The notes: a model not told the origin generated them from the letters alone. Counted from the first letter of the stretch, positions 10,793 through 21,887 are shown. The stretch: DNA of 64,000 nucleotides from Limonium bicolor (GCA_023374045.1 CM041783.1:92787298-92851297), one strand, 5' to 3'. Numbers and translations: made by a program.

Positions 10793-11332
10793 TTACATTT
10801 GCTCCTCAGTCTGCCTCATCTCAGCAACCATCGGGCAGTCTTCGTAATCATGGCTGTCTCCACACTGAGAACAGCATACCTCATTTGGACCAGTAGACAC
10901 CTTCTTGACGGCTTGCACAGATGTCTGTCCCATAGTGAGCCGCTCGAGCATCTTCGCCATATTGCCCACTGTGGTACTTAAATGGGCCTGCTCAGCAGCA
11001 ATCTGCTCCATCATAGGATCTGGAGTCCGAGAGGAGGTCTGCCCAACTGTGAAGACCCTTCCACCACTGTTGCTCCACTGGCGGAGCTCCTCGCAGTAGG
11101 ACTCCATGGCTGACATAAATTCCTCTCCGCTTTTAGCCAGCAGGTTTCCACCCAGTGCGGCTCTGACCTCGGCTCTGTGCTCATCTCTCAGCCCTTGGAA
11201 GAACCCCTGGGCCAAGGATGTCATGTTCTGACCGTGATGCGGGCACTGGCGGAGCAGCTCCTTGAATCTATCCCAAGCTTCACAGATTGTCTCACCGCCG
11301 GACTGTCTGAAAGCGGTCAGGTCAGCGATCAT
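10793..11332 (-). pseudogene. gag: Gag capsid C-terminal part and zinc knuckle of element B
   Basis: A 179-residue frame starting at MIADLTAFRQ. It has ETICEAWDRFKELLRQCPHHG, matching the LYDAWDRFKDMLMKC block of element A, the GLRDEHR segment, and near the C end a CCHC knuckle, CSQCGDSHDYEDC (CX2CX3HX4C). It is separated from the upstream capsid part by a frameshift between 11332 and 11363. Confidence 0.85.
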
Positions 11333-11362
11333 CTGTCTGGTCCGGGAGATGGGATATACTTC

Positions 11363-11760
11363 TCAAAACCTCTCCGTCAACAGCTCCCAGGTAGTGATGA
11401 TACCTGGTGGTAGACGGTGGAACCACTTCGAGGCTTCCCCTGATAGACTGTGCTGAAATAAGCACAGCCGAGCATACTCCTCAAGCCCCTGAGACATCCC
11501 CAACGAATCCAGATGGACTAAGAACCGATGGACATGGTCGAGTGCATCAGCCGGGTCTGCGCCTGAGAAGGTCCCTGCTGGATGATTCCTGACAGCGTTT
11601 GTTTGATGGCTTGGTTTCAACTTTTGCCATTCTGCTGTTAATTCAGCTGTGAGGTTCGGTAGAGTCACAGGTCCTCTTCTAGGAGCAGCTGGCGGCCGAT
11701 TATTATCTTCCCAAAGTGGCCTGCTCAGCATTGGCATTGGCTGGTCCGTTAGCAGCCATG
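11363..11760 (-). pseudogene. gag: Gag N-terminal part of element B
   Basis: The open frame runs 11737-11363 with FSGADPADALDHVHRFLVHLD, LCLFQHSLSGEASKWFHRLP and TTWELLTERF, the Retrotrans_gag core. A more plausible start codon is the ATG at 11760-11758, in another frame, followed within about 60 bases by a stop, so another small shift probably separates the start from the core. It lies 184 bp from the primer site, a normal leader length. Confidence 0.8.
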
Positions 11761-11943
11761 GCGAAGGTGAGTGCTCTTCTCGCTCTTCGAGCTGTACGGT
11801 TGATCTCTAGGTCTAAGTTGAATCTTGGTGGACCTCGAGATCGAGTACCGTGCATTCACCAAACACCTGCACAGTTACACAAAACAAATCAAATAATAAA
11901 AAAAACAATTGACAACCAAGGCAAAGGACTTGACAAAGTCAAG

Positions 11944-11961
11944 TCCCCGGCAACGGCGCCA
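11944..11961 (-). other. Primer binding site (tRNA-Asp type) of element B
   Basis: On the minus strand it reads TGGCGCCGTTGCCGGGGA, three bases downstream of the LTR end at 11965. Identical to the site of element A. Confidence 0.9.
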
Positions 11962-13005
11962 TTTTGCAAACAGGAAATTGATCTACTAAAACTAAACAAA
12001 TTAATCTAGAAAATAATAAATCAATAAGTCTGTCGGGTTGCAAAAATCCCGGTCACTATAGTATAGAAAGTTAAGCAACCAAGTATCGAACCGTGGGACT
12101 TGAATAAATAAGCCTAAGTCCTATCCTAAATCCTAAGAAAACTGGAAATTCAGGGGGGTTGTGAATTTTTTTGAAACTGAATCGAATAAATGCAAATCAG
12201 ATTGAATGAATAAGCAATCGGTAAAAATGAATGATGAGTTTGATAATATGAGTGGAACTCCGGGTTCGGGTTGTTCTTTTCTGGTTGAATCTAGTAACTC
12301 CTACAATTTAATTATGAGAAACGGAAAGGCCAATTCTTTCTATCTCTTCAATGCTAAATCCTAGTTCATTGAAGAGCTCACCTATCAGAACGTGTCAACT
12401 CTAATCTAGCAGTTGGCAAAACACATATAGGTGGAATAAGCACAAAGAATTGTTAGCGTTTGTAGGAAAGATTATCTATCCGACTAATCCTTCCCCAAAT
12501 TCCCAGGTTAATTCGAACTCCCTATTAATCACCTTGTCTGATCTTAATAGGTTTCGCAACAACTCTATAACTCGCGAAATTAATAGAGAAGAAATTGATA
12601 ATCATTAACCTGAAACAATCCATTACACCTCATAATCAAATTGCAGAATCTTTAACTACATTGAATCCATCTTGAACAAACCCTACCCCAGAGTTAAATC
12701 CCTACTAGCCAGACATTGCAAAGAAACAGATAAATACAATCAACATAGAAATCATCTAAAGGAAGAAAAACCCTTCTGTTGAACGACTATCCAGATCGAT
12801 GATGCAGGTGTAAGGTTGAAGATGATGGCTCACTCCCTTCTGACGATGCTCCTCCAGAACGATGGTGATAAGCTTGATGAATGTGAATGAAGGTGAACTG
12901 ATGCAATTGGTGTGGATGAATGGAGAGAACCTCGTTTATCAGCGTGAGAGTGTGTGTTGTAATGATCGATGATGAATGAATGCCTTTCTCCTCTGATTAG
13001 GTCAG

Positions 13006-13013
13006 TTAAATAG
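13006..13013 (-). promoter_or_regulatory. Weak TATA-like box of element B LTR
   Basis: CTATTTAA on the minus strand, about 50 bp downstream of the hairpin array in element sense. Position fits a U3/R boundary, but the match is imperfect. Confidence 0.4.
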
Positions 13014-13065
13014 ACTTTTCCTCTCTCTTTTCCCTTCAAAACGCCGAGTTTATGCTGAATTTTTC

Positions 13066-13354
13066 GTCCGTCCGAACATTGGTCCGACTTCAATGTTCGG
13101 ACACAGTGTTCTGAGCGCTTCAAGTCAGAAAGTTTCGACTTGTGTCCGAACTTGGATGTTCGGACACAAGTTCGGACATGCTCCGTACATCAGACCTCCG
13201 GCTTTTCTTAACCATGTCCGAACTTCGATGTTCGGACCAAAGTTCGGACATTCCATTAGGCGCAGCATACAAACTCTCGACTTGCGTCCGAACTTGGAAG
13301 TTCGGACACAAGCTCGGACATTCCTTCAAAATCCTCTAAATTCACCGTTCGGAC
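13066..13354 (-). repeat. GTCCGAAC/GTTCGGAC hairpin array in the LTR of element B
   Basis: About five units in which GTCCGAAC and GTTCGGAC arms face each other over 5-10 base loops, joined by spacers containing CTTGTG, CGACTTG and similar. The unit at 13275-13319 is almost identical to units in the LTRs of element E. Confidence 0.85.
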
Positions 13355-13567
13355 TCTGATTCGACCCCCGTTTGTTGCATCATCTCCCTTGTGAGTTAAT
13401 CTACTGTTTCCTTGGCTTTTCTCTGCATTTAATCATAGAAAAAGGTATCAAGCCTTACCAAACAACAAACCAAAGGAAAACGGAAGATAAGTGTGGAATA
13501 TTATCGATGTACGTATAAAAATTAGGCATTAAAGATCCCTAAAACCATTCATAATTCACACTCATCA

Positions 13568-13572
13568 GTCGC
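13568..13572. repeat. Target-site duplication right of element B (GTCGC, predicted)
   Basis: Five bases immediately after the B LTR; the matching copy would be left of the window. Confidence 0.4.
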
Positions 13573-16384
13573 TCAGTGGATTGTCCAAAACGCTCACTTG
13601 AAATTCTAAAAAAAATACTGCTCTTTGCACACTACTCACTTGGTTTGTGGTGCTGATTTTGACTGGACCCTTGTGTTCATTGATGGGTCGAGAGTTTAGT
13701 GGTTCACGCACTTCATTCAATCATTCTCTCATGATTTTCTCGAAGATGTCATTTCGATACGGGAGTATGCAAATGTGATTATCTACCATGCGATCTATTG
13801 TGGTAGTATGGAATTACTATGTATATGATGCATGAAATGCTGAAAATGATGAATGCCGATGGTTGGCTTTGGATTTTGACTGAATGTTGTTTTTTTTTTG
13901 CATGCGATGCATGAGTGGTAAGGCTACACCTAGTCTCGCTTGAATCGGATTCAGCTCATGATTCATGAAGCTCATCTCATTACTGTTGGCCTTGAAGGTG
14001 GTCTAACTGTTGGGGTCGCTGTCAGGGTAATGATTCTCAAGTGAGGTTGGGCTGGTGATTGGCTCCTGGATTTTTGAATTTTTAGGGAGTGACAACTCCC
14101 GCGTGGTGGCCCAACGATATGACGGAGATTTCATTTTGGGGATTTTTGGATGTATGATTTTTTTTGGATTTTGGGGAGTGACAACTCCCGCATAGTAGCC
14201 CCACGATATGATACTCTTTGAGATTGGGAAAGGTTTGAGCTCGGTTTTCTTTTCTATCCCTCTGAGATCGGGCTTTGGCGGTCGAGATATTGGGATGAAA
14301 GATGGTGTGTGGTGTGGTGACAATGATTCGCATGATTATGCACTTTTTACGAGGTCGACAGGCCTTGTGTATGTTTGACGAATTTGAACTGACTAAGAAT
14401 GCATAGACTCTTTGTAATGAATGCAATGCATGCGGTTTATTTTGTGCTCGATTGTGTTTGTTAATGTTGTTATTCAGGGGACGCCTTTTGTAGAGACCCT
14501 GAATGTTCACCCCATAAAGCAAAGCTGATGAACGACATATAACTGTGAGGGGTCGCTCCTTATTCGTTCTTTTCTTTATACGCGCATGCCAAAAGAAACC
14601 AAGTTTTTGGAAAAATAGTTCTGAAAACGCATGCTTTCAAAGTGGTGGATTTTCTCAATATAAATTTTGACGCTCAGTCATTCACAAATAGAATAGAAAG
14701 CGGGGAACCCTATACACATTAATCTAAATAAATTTAAAGGGAATGTATAAACCTATACATGCAATCTACTCAGAAATGGATAAGAGAGGAAAGAAACATA
14801 GGGGAAAGCCTATACATCATCAATCCTAAAAAGTCATTAAAAGGGGGAATTTTGAGTTGAACTTCTTCTGAACTTTTGTTGGTCCGTCTTCAGGCTTCTG
14901 ACTGACTGCACACGCTCGGATTCCTGGTTGGCTGCTCACTCATCTCCGGGCTCCTGGTTGGTAGCTCGCTCGTCTTCAGGCTCTTGACCGGCTGCTTGCT
15001 CACTTTTTGGTCTTGACCGACTGCTCGTCTTTCAGGCTCTTGCAGCGAAGCAGTGCTGTGATCAAACAAAACGGGTCTGGTGTTCCTCTGATTTTCAACA
15101 GTTTGAACTCGGACTGGTACAACTCTGATTTATGCTCAAATTGGGTTGTCGATCTTCATGCGCTCCACTTGCTCCGATGAAGGGAAATGAGGGGTATTTT
15201 TGTGAAAGGAAAGTGAATGATCGAGCGCAAAATATTATGTGAAAATCCACCACTTTTGTGAAAGCACGAAATGATTATTACACTCCATAGTAATGACTAC
15301 TGCTCTTGAAGGTGGGTTGAACTTCAAAAATAGTGGGTCACAACATGGGGACTAAATCATTTATTTTGAAATACGTTTGTGAAAACTCAACTTTGAAAAC
15401 TGTTTTCGAAAACTATTTTGAAATAATGTTGGTGAAGGATGTTGTTTGAAATTCGTTTGTAGAAAGTAGGTTTTTTGAAATCTATTTTTTGAAAATTGTT
15501 TTGGAAATCACATTTTTGTGAAATGAAGTTTTTTTTTAAGATGAAGTGACAGGTTTTAAAACCCCAAATGTTTTTGAGTAAAATATAAGTGGGATTCTAG
15601 ATTAAATGAGCTCGTAAAAACTGCTTTAAGGGATATGCAGAAAAGAATTTCGAATGTTTTAAAATAGATTGGTTTAGAAAAGTGGTTTGCACACATATAC
15701 AGCATAAAGTAAATCGTGGTTGTGTTTGATGTGGAGCTGTAAGCGTTAATGTTGGGATAATCACTTTCCAGGTCAATTATAATTCCGTCTCACCGGGGGA
15801 ACCATCGTTCCTTCACTGTCATCTCTCGGGGTTTTTCTCTGATATGCCCCTTGTAGGACACGTTATAAAGAAGGCCCCTCATCGAGTGAGTAAGTTCGAA
15901 AGGTTAAGATACCCGAAGTGATAAGGAAACATACGCCACGTCCAGTGATGATCCGACAACACCCCACTTTTCGGGAAACTCGGGGAAGTACTGCATGGGA
16001 ACGGGTCTCTCGTCATCTGCACGGTCAGGTGTGTCTAAAGTCCAAATTCTTCACTGACTACGTTGTGCCATGTATGGGTATCCGGTAAATACGAGATCCT
16101 CTATGGACGTGTAGCGTGACATTGGGCTTTAAAGACACCCGTGGTGTAGAGGAACAATGGAAACTGAGCCCATGCAATCTTCAAGGTAAGGCAAAGAGGT
16201 GGTCAGACAGGCGGCATACAAGGGGGTGACTACCCATAAAACCCGACCTAGACACCGGACCAGGCAGCTGGACACTGAAGGCTCATGGTTCACTATATGC
16301 TGGCTTTGACTCGGATATGGAGGATAATTTTGGATCATGAGTCTTCAGAGCGTAGGTCAGTGACCGTCTCGCCTCGCGGGCTTA
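13573..16384 (-). other. Non-coding internal region of element G, left part
   Basis: No protein domain is recognised in any frame. A paired AGTGACAACTCCCGC motif occurs twice at about 14087-14102 and 14175-14191, each followed by a similar ACGATATGA-containing stretch. A degenerate repeat of about 30 bp (CTCTTGACCGGCTGCTCGCT-like) lies at about 14890-15050, and GAAAACTGTTTT-like A/T-rich repeats at about 15360-15560. Confidence 0.55.
14875..15055. repeat. Degenerate ~30-bp tandem repeat in element G interior
   Basis: Four to six diverged units around the words GGCTCTTGACCGGCTGCT and CTCGTCTTCAGGCTC. They look like the tandem repeats often found in untranslated regions of Tat-lineage elements. 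Confidence 0.6.
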
Positions 16385-16389
16385 ACCAC
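16385..16389. repeat. Left target-site duplication of solo LTR H (ACCAC)
   Basis: ACCAC directly before TGATAAGTG; the same five bases follow the LTR at 17986-17990. Confidence 0.85.
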
Positions 16390-16615
16390 TGATAAGTGAA
16401 AAACATATAGACTTATTAGGGTTTAATCACCTTATAATTTGTAGCATTATTAGTAATGTTTTTCACTTATCTAGGGTTTTTCCTATAATTATGTTGTTAT
16501 ATTAACTGATGTATTACATGTGTTAAAATGTAGGAAAAATGCCAAATAAACAGATATATTAAAAGGGATTACACGAGCTCACGCGAGAAGCATGCTTTTG
16601 GGCGTGTCTGTCTCT

Positions 16616-16815
16616 GCGACCGCCTGACTATAGGCGGACGAGGTATAGAGGCGACCGCCTGACTATAGGCGGACGAGGTATAGAGGCGACCGCCTGACTT
16701 TAGGCGGACAAGGTAGAGGGCAACCGCCCCATTTTAGGCGGACGAGACAGAGAGGAAACCGCCCCATATTGGGCGGTTGAGATACAGAGGAGACCGCCCA
16801 AGGAACCGCCCTTAA
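16616..16815 (+). repeat. Hairpin array (ACCGCC...GGCGGAC) in solo LTR H
   Basis: At least five units of the form GACCGCCTGACTATAGGCGGA and variants with ATTTT or ATATTG loops. Spacers read CGAGGTATAGAGG and similar. The array lies upstream of the TATA box. Confidence 0.85.
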
Positions 16816-17036
16816 ATGTGTGGACAAACATGCGGACATGTGTAAATTACAGATCTGGAAATTAACGCAATGGGTTATCTTCTTCGCCGACTCTCTGCAA
16901 GATGCCTCCGCCATATCCATTAGCAGACGGCGCCTACCTGAAATCACTCACGCGTTTGTTCCTGTCCCCTGCAATCAATGAGCTGCAATCAACGAGCTCA
17001 ATCAATAAGCTGCAACTCTGCCTCTTCTTCTTCCTC

Positions 17037-17044
17037 TATAAATA
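17037..17044 (+). promoter_or_regulatory. TATA box of solo LTR H
   Basis: TATAAATA in the context CTCTATAAATACCACG, about 220 bp downstream of the hairpin array, matching the layout in element A. Confidence 0.65.
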
Positions 17045-17985
17045 CCACGCTCAATTCACCTTCTCCAGTGTCCTTCCAGAGGTTCCTTCTGTGGTTCCTC
17101 CTGGAGTTCCAATTCACACCATCAATCCATCTTCGTACCACTACACTTTCACTCACTCGTTCATTTCACTTCTAACCTTCTGCTTCTTCATTTGTTTTCT
17201 TTACATCTCGTTATTCTCACCTCTAGTCTCACGTATTTAAATAGAAGATCAAACTATTTAATATGTTAGGCTAGTTTACGTATGCTCTGGGAATAATTAT
17301 TATGTATCTGTATTAATTATGCAATATGTTTTACTGGTTTTAATTTTAATGAAGTTTGTTACGCTTAAAGGTTTTCTCGCTTCTTTTTAATAAATGTCAT
17401 GAGTTTATTAAATTGCTTTACTAAGTCTATTTTGATTAGACCAGGTGATATATAGATACGTTAATTAAGCCGTAAATCTGGAGAAAGCTTATTAGGATTT
17501 AATAAGTTAGTATTTTCAGATGCAAGAATAAAATCCTCATACTCCTCTACCGTCCACCAGTGGGTGCTTGAGTTTTCATCGGACCTTGCACAACTGGAAC
17601 GAGTTCTTATGAGGCTATGATTTAGTCCTTAAGAATAAAAACAGGATCTTGCCAAACAATTATAATTAAACCAGTAGACCTAGCATGAAAGAGCAGATAT
17701 TATATTAACGTGAACCAGAGTCCCGTTTAGTTTATCTGTTAATTTAGTTTATTTAATCTTTCCTTTTTATTTATAAAAACAAGTCAATTAATCCCCCATT
17801 TTTGTGACACGCTTAGGTACTATAATATGTACATTAGTCCCATGGTTCGATATCCGGTCGCTTACATTTTACTATACTACCACGACCGGGATTTTGTTTG
17901 CAGCCCGACGTTTATTTTGAGTTTTAATTTCTTTTCTTTTATGTTAATTTACACCAGTTTAACCACTCATTTTACAACGTCTGCA

Positions 17986-17990
17986 ACCAC
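17986..17990. repeat. Right target-site duplication of solo LTR H (ACCAC)
   Basis: Matches 16385-16389 exactly. Confidence 0.85.
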
Positions 17991-18528
17991 TCAATGAGTG
18001 ACCCGACTCATCGGAAATCAATCGTGGACCGATTGGGATGCCGTGACTCGTGGAAATAGGGGTGACACAGAGGAATGCATGTCCTAAGCTACCCATGCAC
18101 TCACAACTTGTAAATGTAAAAGCGGTAATGGTGTAGGTCAATGACCGTCTCACCCCGCAACAAGCAACAATAATATGAATGTGGAAAATAAAACAGAGAA
18201 GAACAAGCAACCCTATTTACTAACTGTTTTGTCTTGAAGGCGGTAATACCAATTGGTTGTTTATTAACCTAAAGGGAAGTTAGCTTCATTCAATCCTAAG
18301 TGTCTCTTTCTAATCGAGAGCTAATTATTAACCCAATTGTTGTAATGTTTGTTGAGGATCTAACAAATCCTATCTGTCCTCATCAGATACACACTCTAAG
18401 TGTGGAGTAGAATAATTCTAAAGGCTTTGAAAAGAATCTCACAAAGGTTTTGAAAGAAGTGGGGAAAGCCCGACAATTTTGAATGGAGTTCAGTCTTCCT
18501 TGAGTTTGAGAAAAACTTACTCAAGTTT
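17991..18528 (-). other. Non-coding leader side of element G interior
   Basis: Sequence between solo LTR H and the primer site of G. No coding potential is recognised. It holds the word TCAATGACCGTCTCACC (18140-18156), which closely resembles TCAGTGACCGTCTCGCC just left of H, so it may be a local repeat of G. Confidence 0.5.
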
Positions 18529-18546
18529 TCCCCAGCAGAGTCGCCA
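18529..18546 (-). other. Primer binding site (tRNA-Arg type) of element G
   Basis: Minus strand TGGCGACTCTGCTGGGGA, three bases from the LTR end at 18550. This is the primer site described for Ogre and other Tat-lineage elements, and the same site occurs in element D. Confidence 0.85.
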
Positions 18547-18648
18547 TTCTGTGGAGGGTGATTTTTTCGGTATGAGGGGGGTCTATCTAAATATGATCTG
18601 GCTGAGAAGTCTAGATCATAAAATAATGCCATTCTGTGGAGGGTGAAA
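18543..18648 (-). repeat. Duplicated LTR-primer-site junction of element G
   Basis: The word GCCATTCTGTGGAGGGTGA occurs at 18543-18561 (true junction) and again at 18630-18648, giving an 87-bp offset. The second copy has the LTR terminus, the three-base spacer and the first four bases of the primer site but not the rest. Confidence 0.75.
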
Positions 18649-19594
18649 ACCCATTATTCTTGGCATCCCTCTAATACCTACTTTATCGTCCGTCTTTCCC
18701 AGAAAGCATAAAGGGGAGTGCAAGTGTGCACTACACCCGCTCTCAATGGGCTCCACACGGACTTATGCCCTAAGGGCGGAAATTGACTAGAGTCGCCACC
18801 TAGTTTGACCTATGATAATTAGGAAGGAAGATCGGGCTCTAAGAACCGTTAATTGACTCTGGATTATTGCCTATGGATGGGGCTTATCCGGTTGTCTGCA
18901 GAGATTCTGTGGGTTCACTGGGTTACACCCCTTAGAAGTGACAACGACCACGACTTCGGATTGGTGCCCGAGGAAACCTCGGTCTCCAATTGTCGGGATT
19001 GCCTTCTTTCAAAACCTTGTTAGAGAGATTCATTTTAAAAGCTATAAGGATAGGGTAGAAAGAGAGTGGAGTGTGGAGAGTTGATAAGGCGAGCTTTTCT
19101 GCCAAGCTAGCGCCAAGAAGAGGAATTAATGAATTCGGATGAGTATGAAAGAATAGGAGTATTTTGAGAGTATGAAGAAGTCAAGGGTTATGGGAGTCAA
19201 AGGGGATTTAAACATTTGGCGGACATGAATATCGTCTTAGAGTTGGGAAAAGGGGTTTTTTTTAGATTGGAATGGGGTCGCACCCTAGATGGGCTGCCTA
19301 CGTACTCAACTCCCTATTGAGATCAGACCTTACGTAGTTCACGGTTTTGGGATTTGGATTTTGGGAGGATTTTGACAATTTGGGTCTTTGAAGGGTCAAA
19401 AAAGTATTGTGGTCATTTTGTGGGGGTTTGATGGATGGTCGGGTTTGTCTTGGAGTTTTGAGGGGCAAAAAGTCTGTGAGGCGCTCGGGTCTGTAGGATG
19501 ATCAAGGCTTGAAAGGGTTACAAGTTTTGAAGGTGTTCGGGTGTGAAAAGCTGAGGGTTCTTGAGGTTTTTGAGTTGGCTGAGTCTATGGAGAT

Positions 19595-19835
19595 ATTCGA
19601 GTTCGTTGAGCTGCTGAGACAGTCGAGTCTGTTGAGCTGCTGAGACGGTTGAGTCTGTTGAGCTGCTGAGACGGTCGAGTCTATTAAGTTGTTGAGACGT
19701 TCGAGTCTACTAAGCTGTTGAGACGTTCGAGTCTGTTGAGCTGCTGAGACATTCGAATCTGTTGAGCTGCTGAGACGTTCGAGTCGGTTGAGCTATTAAG
19801 ACGTTCGAGTCTGTTGAGACGTTTAGAGATTCGAG
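19595..19835. repeat. ~26-bp tandem repeat (GTTGAGCTGCTGAGAC units) in G LTR
   Basis: About eight or nine diverged units of GAGACGKTCGAGTCTGTTGAGCTGCT lie head to tail. No coding role. Confidence 0.8.
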
Positions 19836-20059
19836 ATGCTTGAGTTCTAAGGAGTTTGGAGTTTCAAGGAGTTTGAGATTTATGATGTTTGGAATTATTT
19901 GGGATTGAAATGAAGTTGAATTGAATTGGGAATGAAAAGAATTTTGAATTGAATTGGATTGAAATTGAGATTGAATCTAATTGAATTGAATTGAATTAGG
20001 CTTGAACTGAAATGAATCGGGTTTGGAATTGAATTTGGTTTGAGTCGAATTTGGTTGGG

Positions 20060-20545
20060 GTTGGAAAACAAGGCGGGTCAAAGTTAGACCAAGTCAAAAT
20101 GGGATTGAGTGACAGTTAGGTCAAGGTTAACTTGGGCTGGTCAAAGTTCGGATTGGTCAAAGTTTGGGTCTTGGTCAAATCTTAGGTCATGGTCAAAGTT
20201 TAGTCAAAGGTCACAGTTCAAGTCAAGGTTTGGTCAAAGGGCAACATTCGGGTCAAGGTTTGGTCAAAGGTCAACATTCGGGTCAAGGTTTGGTCAAAGT
20301 TTGGGTCTTGGTCAAAGCTTTAGTCATGGTCAAAGTTTAGTCAAAGGTCAAGGTTTGGTCAAAGCTCAACATTCGGGTCAAGGTTTGGTCAAAGGTCAAC
20401 ATTCGAGTCAAGGTTTGGTCAAAGTTTGACATTTGGGTCAAGGTTTGATTCTCGTGGACTTGCTTGGTTTGTGGACTTTAGTCAAAGTTAAAGGTTCGGT
20501 CAACTCGAGTTGGGTCAAAGGTTCGGGTCAAGGTCAAATCGGTTT
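20060..20545. repeat. Dense W-box-like (RGTCAA / TTGACY) tandem array in G LTR
   Basis: I count about 30 RGTCAA hexamers on the plus strand in under 500 bp, within units such as GGTTTGGTCAAAGGTCAAC. Read in the sense of element G (minus strand) they are TTGAC[CT], the core bound by WRKY transcription factors. A 106-codon open frame here is a by-product of the repeat. Confidence 0.8.
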
Positions 20546-20554
20546 GACTTTTGT

Positions 20555-20800
20555 GGGCTTGGGCTGGTCTGGGCTTAATGGGCCGAATTGGATTTGGACC
20601 TGGAATGGGTTTGGGTCAAACTGGGCTTGAATCGGGCTTGATGGGCCAATTGTGTTTTGAAATGGGCTTTGATTTTATTTAGGGTTGGGCCACACATGGA
20701 TTGGGCCCGATGGGCTTATTGGGCTGAATGGGTCAAACTAGAAGTGGGTCAGGCAAGAAGTGGGCTACATTGAGTGATTTGGGCCTGATTTGTTATTTGG
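20555..20800. repeat. TGGGCY-rich block in G LTR
   Basis: More than ten copies of TGGGCT or TGGGCC in about 250 bp, next to the RGTCAA array. TGGGCY is the known site II core for plant TCP factors. The function here is inference. Confidence 0.5.
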
Positions 20801-21887
20801 GCTTGTTCGAGAGAAAATTTGATGGGGAATATTGGTCTATATGCATATATACATATTTTAGGTGTGTGTTTTAGGGTTTAGGGGTGTCACCACCACGAGA
20901 CTGGTCAATGACCTATCAGGCCAGGGGGACCCCTCTATCCTAATGGCTTGGACCTAGGGACATAGTAGCTAAGGCTTATGACATTAATAAGCAACAAGCA
21001 AAGGGCATAAATCACAAAACAACAAAGTAAATATCTCACATAGGGTACAAACATTGGAGAAGCAAAATGAAGTGTAAACATTATGTACAAAAATTTGGTG
21101 ATTGAACACTAGCAAAAATCCTAAAAGATTTCAAATTAATCTCCAAGCTCAAATGAATATGTAAGGGGAAAAATAAACGCTAGAACAACATAATCCAAAA
21201 CTAACTAGAGATAACATGCTAACCTTGTTCACGTGCAAAGAATGAATTACAAAAATGAATAAGTCCTAAGACTACAACCGAAAGTAAGAACAATAAACAA
21301 ATTACAGATTAATACAAACATAGATTATCTTAAATAGAGAACTGCTATGGGGGGTCGCATTGACGCCGCCGCACTTGAGCTGATAGGATCAGCAAGAATT
21401 ACACTAACCGTTACATGTGTTAGAAGCGGAGACCCCGACAGTCCAAGCCACAATCCCGTTGCTTAGTCTTAGAGTAGTTTCCCGTTCCACGAGCATTAGG
21501 TACATGTCAAAGAAACACAACCAAGAGAGGCACGATACATCAGTCAAGAGAACGGAGGGAGGTTGGGATGTGTGCAATGGGATCATACGGCCCCTCTCAA
21601 TGGGAGGAAAGGGGGCAATCTAATCATCTCCCACACCCCAACCGAGAACATAGAAAAGAGTTTCAAGCTGTCAACAAATGTTAAAGATTGTAAGATAAAT
21701 CAAGCATTGGGGTTGCTACTCAAATTAATTCATCATCTTAGATTATGACTCAACCAAAGTGTAGTATCCAAAATAGGGGTTGTGAGTCATGTGGGATCAT
21801 ACCTAGAAGGGTTTATATCATGCCCTTCTAAAATGAATAATTAATAGGGACCATCCAGCCAATGAGTGATTTATTTACAATTTATAG
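20801..21887 (-). other. Non-coding G LTR sequence left of the Copia insertion
   Basis: No domain is recognised. It is AT-rich, with short frames only. Continuous with 28531 onward across the Copia element, as the CATTC duplication shows. Confidence 0.5.

Larger units (their letters stand above)
7526..13567 (-). mobile_element. Element B: decayed Athila-like Ty3/Gypsy retrotransposon, 3' part outside window
   Basis: Read on the minus strand: 5' LTR (13567-11965), tRNA-Asp primer site, gag, protease, RT, RNase H, then a break at 7526 where element A is inserted. Integrase and the 3' LTR are not present and are expected left of the window beyond A. The coding part is broken by at least five frameshifts and one or more stops, so this is a pseudo-element. 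The gag and RT sequences match Athila in motif order and content. Confidence 0.88.
11965..13567 (-). repeat. 5' LTR of element B
   Basis: Minus-strand LTR of about 1.6 kb starting TGATGAGTGTGAATT at 13567 and ending TTTGCA at 11965. It carries the conserved U5 motif (12034-12056), a weak TATA (13006-13013) and a GTCCGAAC/GTTCGGAC hairpin array upstream of it. Its 3' partner is outside the window. Confidence 0.85.
16390..17985 (+). mobile_element. Solo LTR H, Athila-like (1596 bp)
   Basis: Starts TGATAAGTGAAAAAC, ends ACGTCTGCA and is flanked by perfect ACCAC duplications, with no internal element sequence. It is related to the LTR of element A: the same ACCGCC/GGCGG hairpin arms, similar CCCCTGC-AATCAATGAGC stretch, and the same U5 motif and end. 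It arose by LTR-LTR recombination of an insertion in G. Confidence 0.93.

Noticed and set aside
20109..20429. 106-codon open frame rich in Gly, Gln and Ser
   Set aside because: It lies in the RGTCAA tandem array of the G LTR and its composition follows from the repeat unit.
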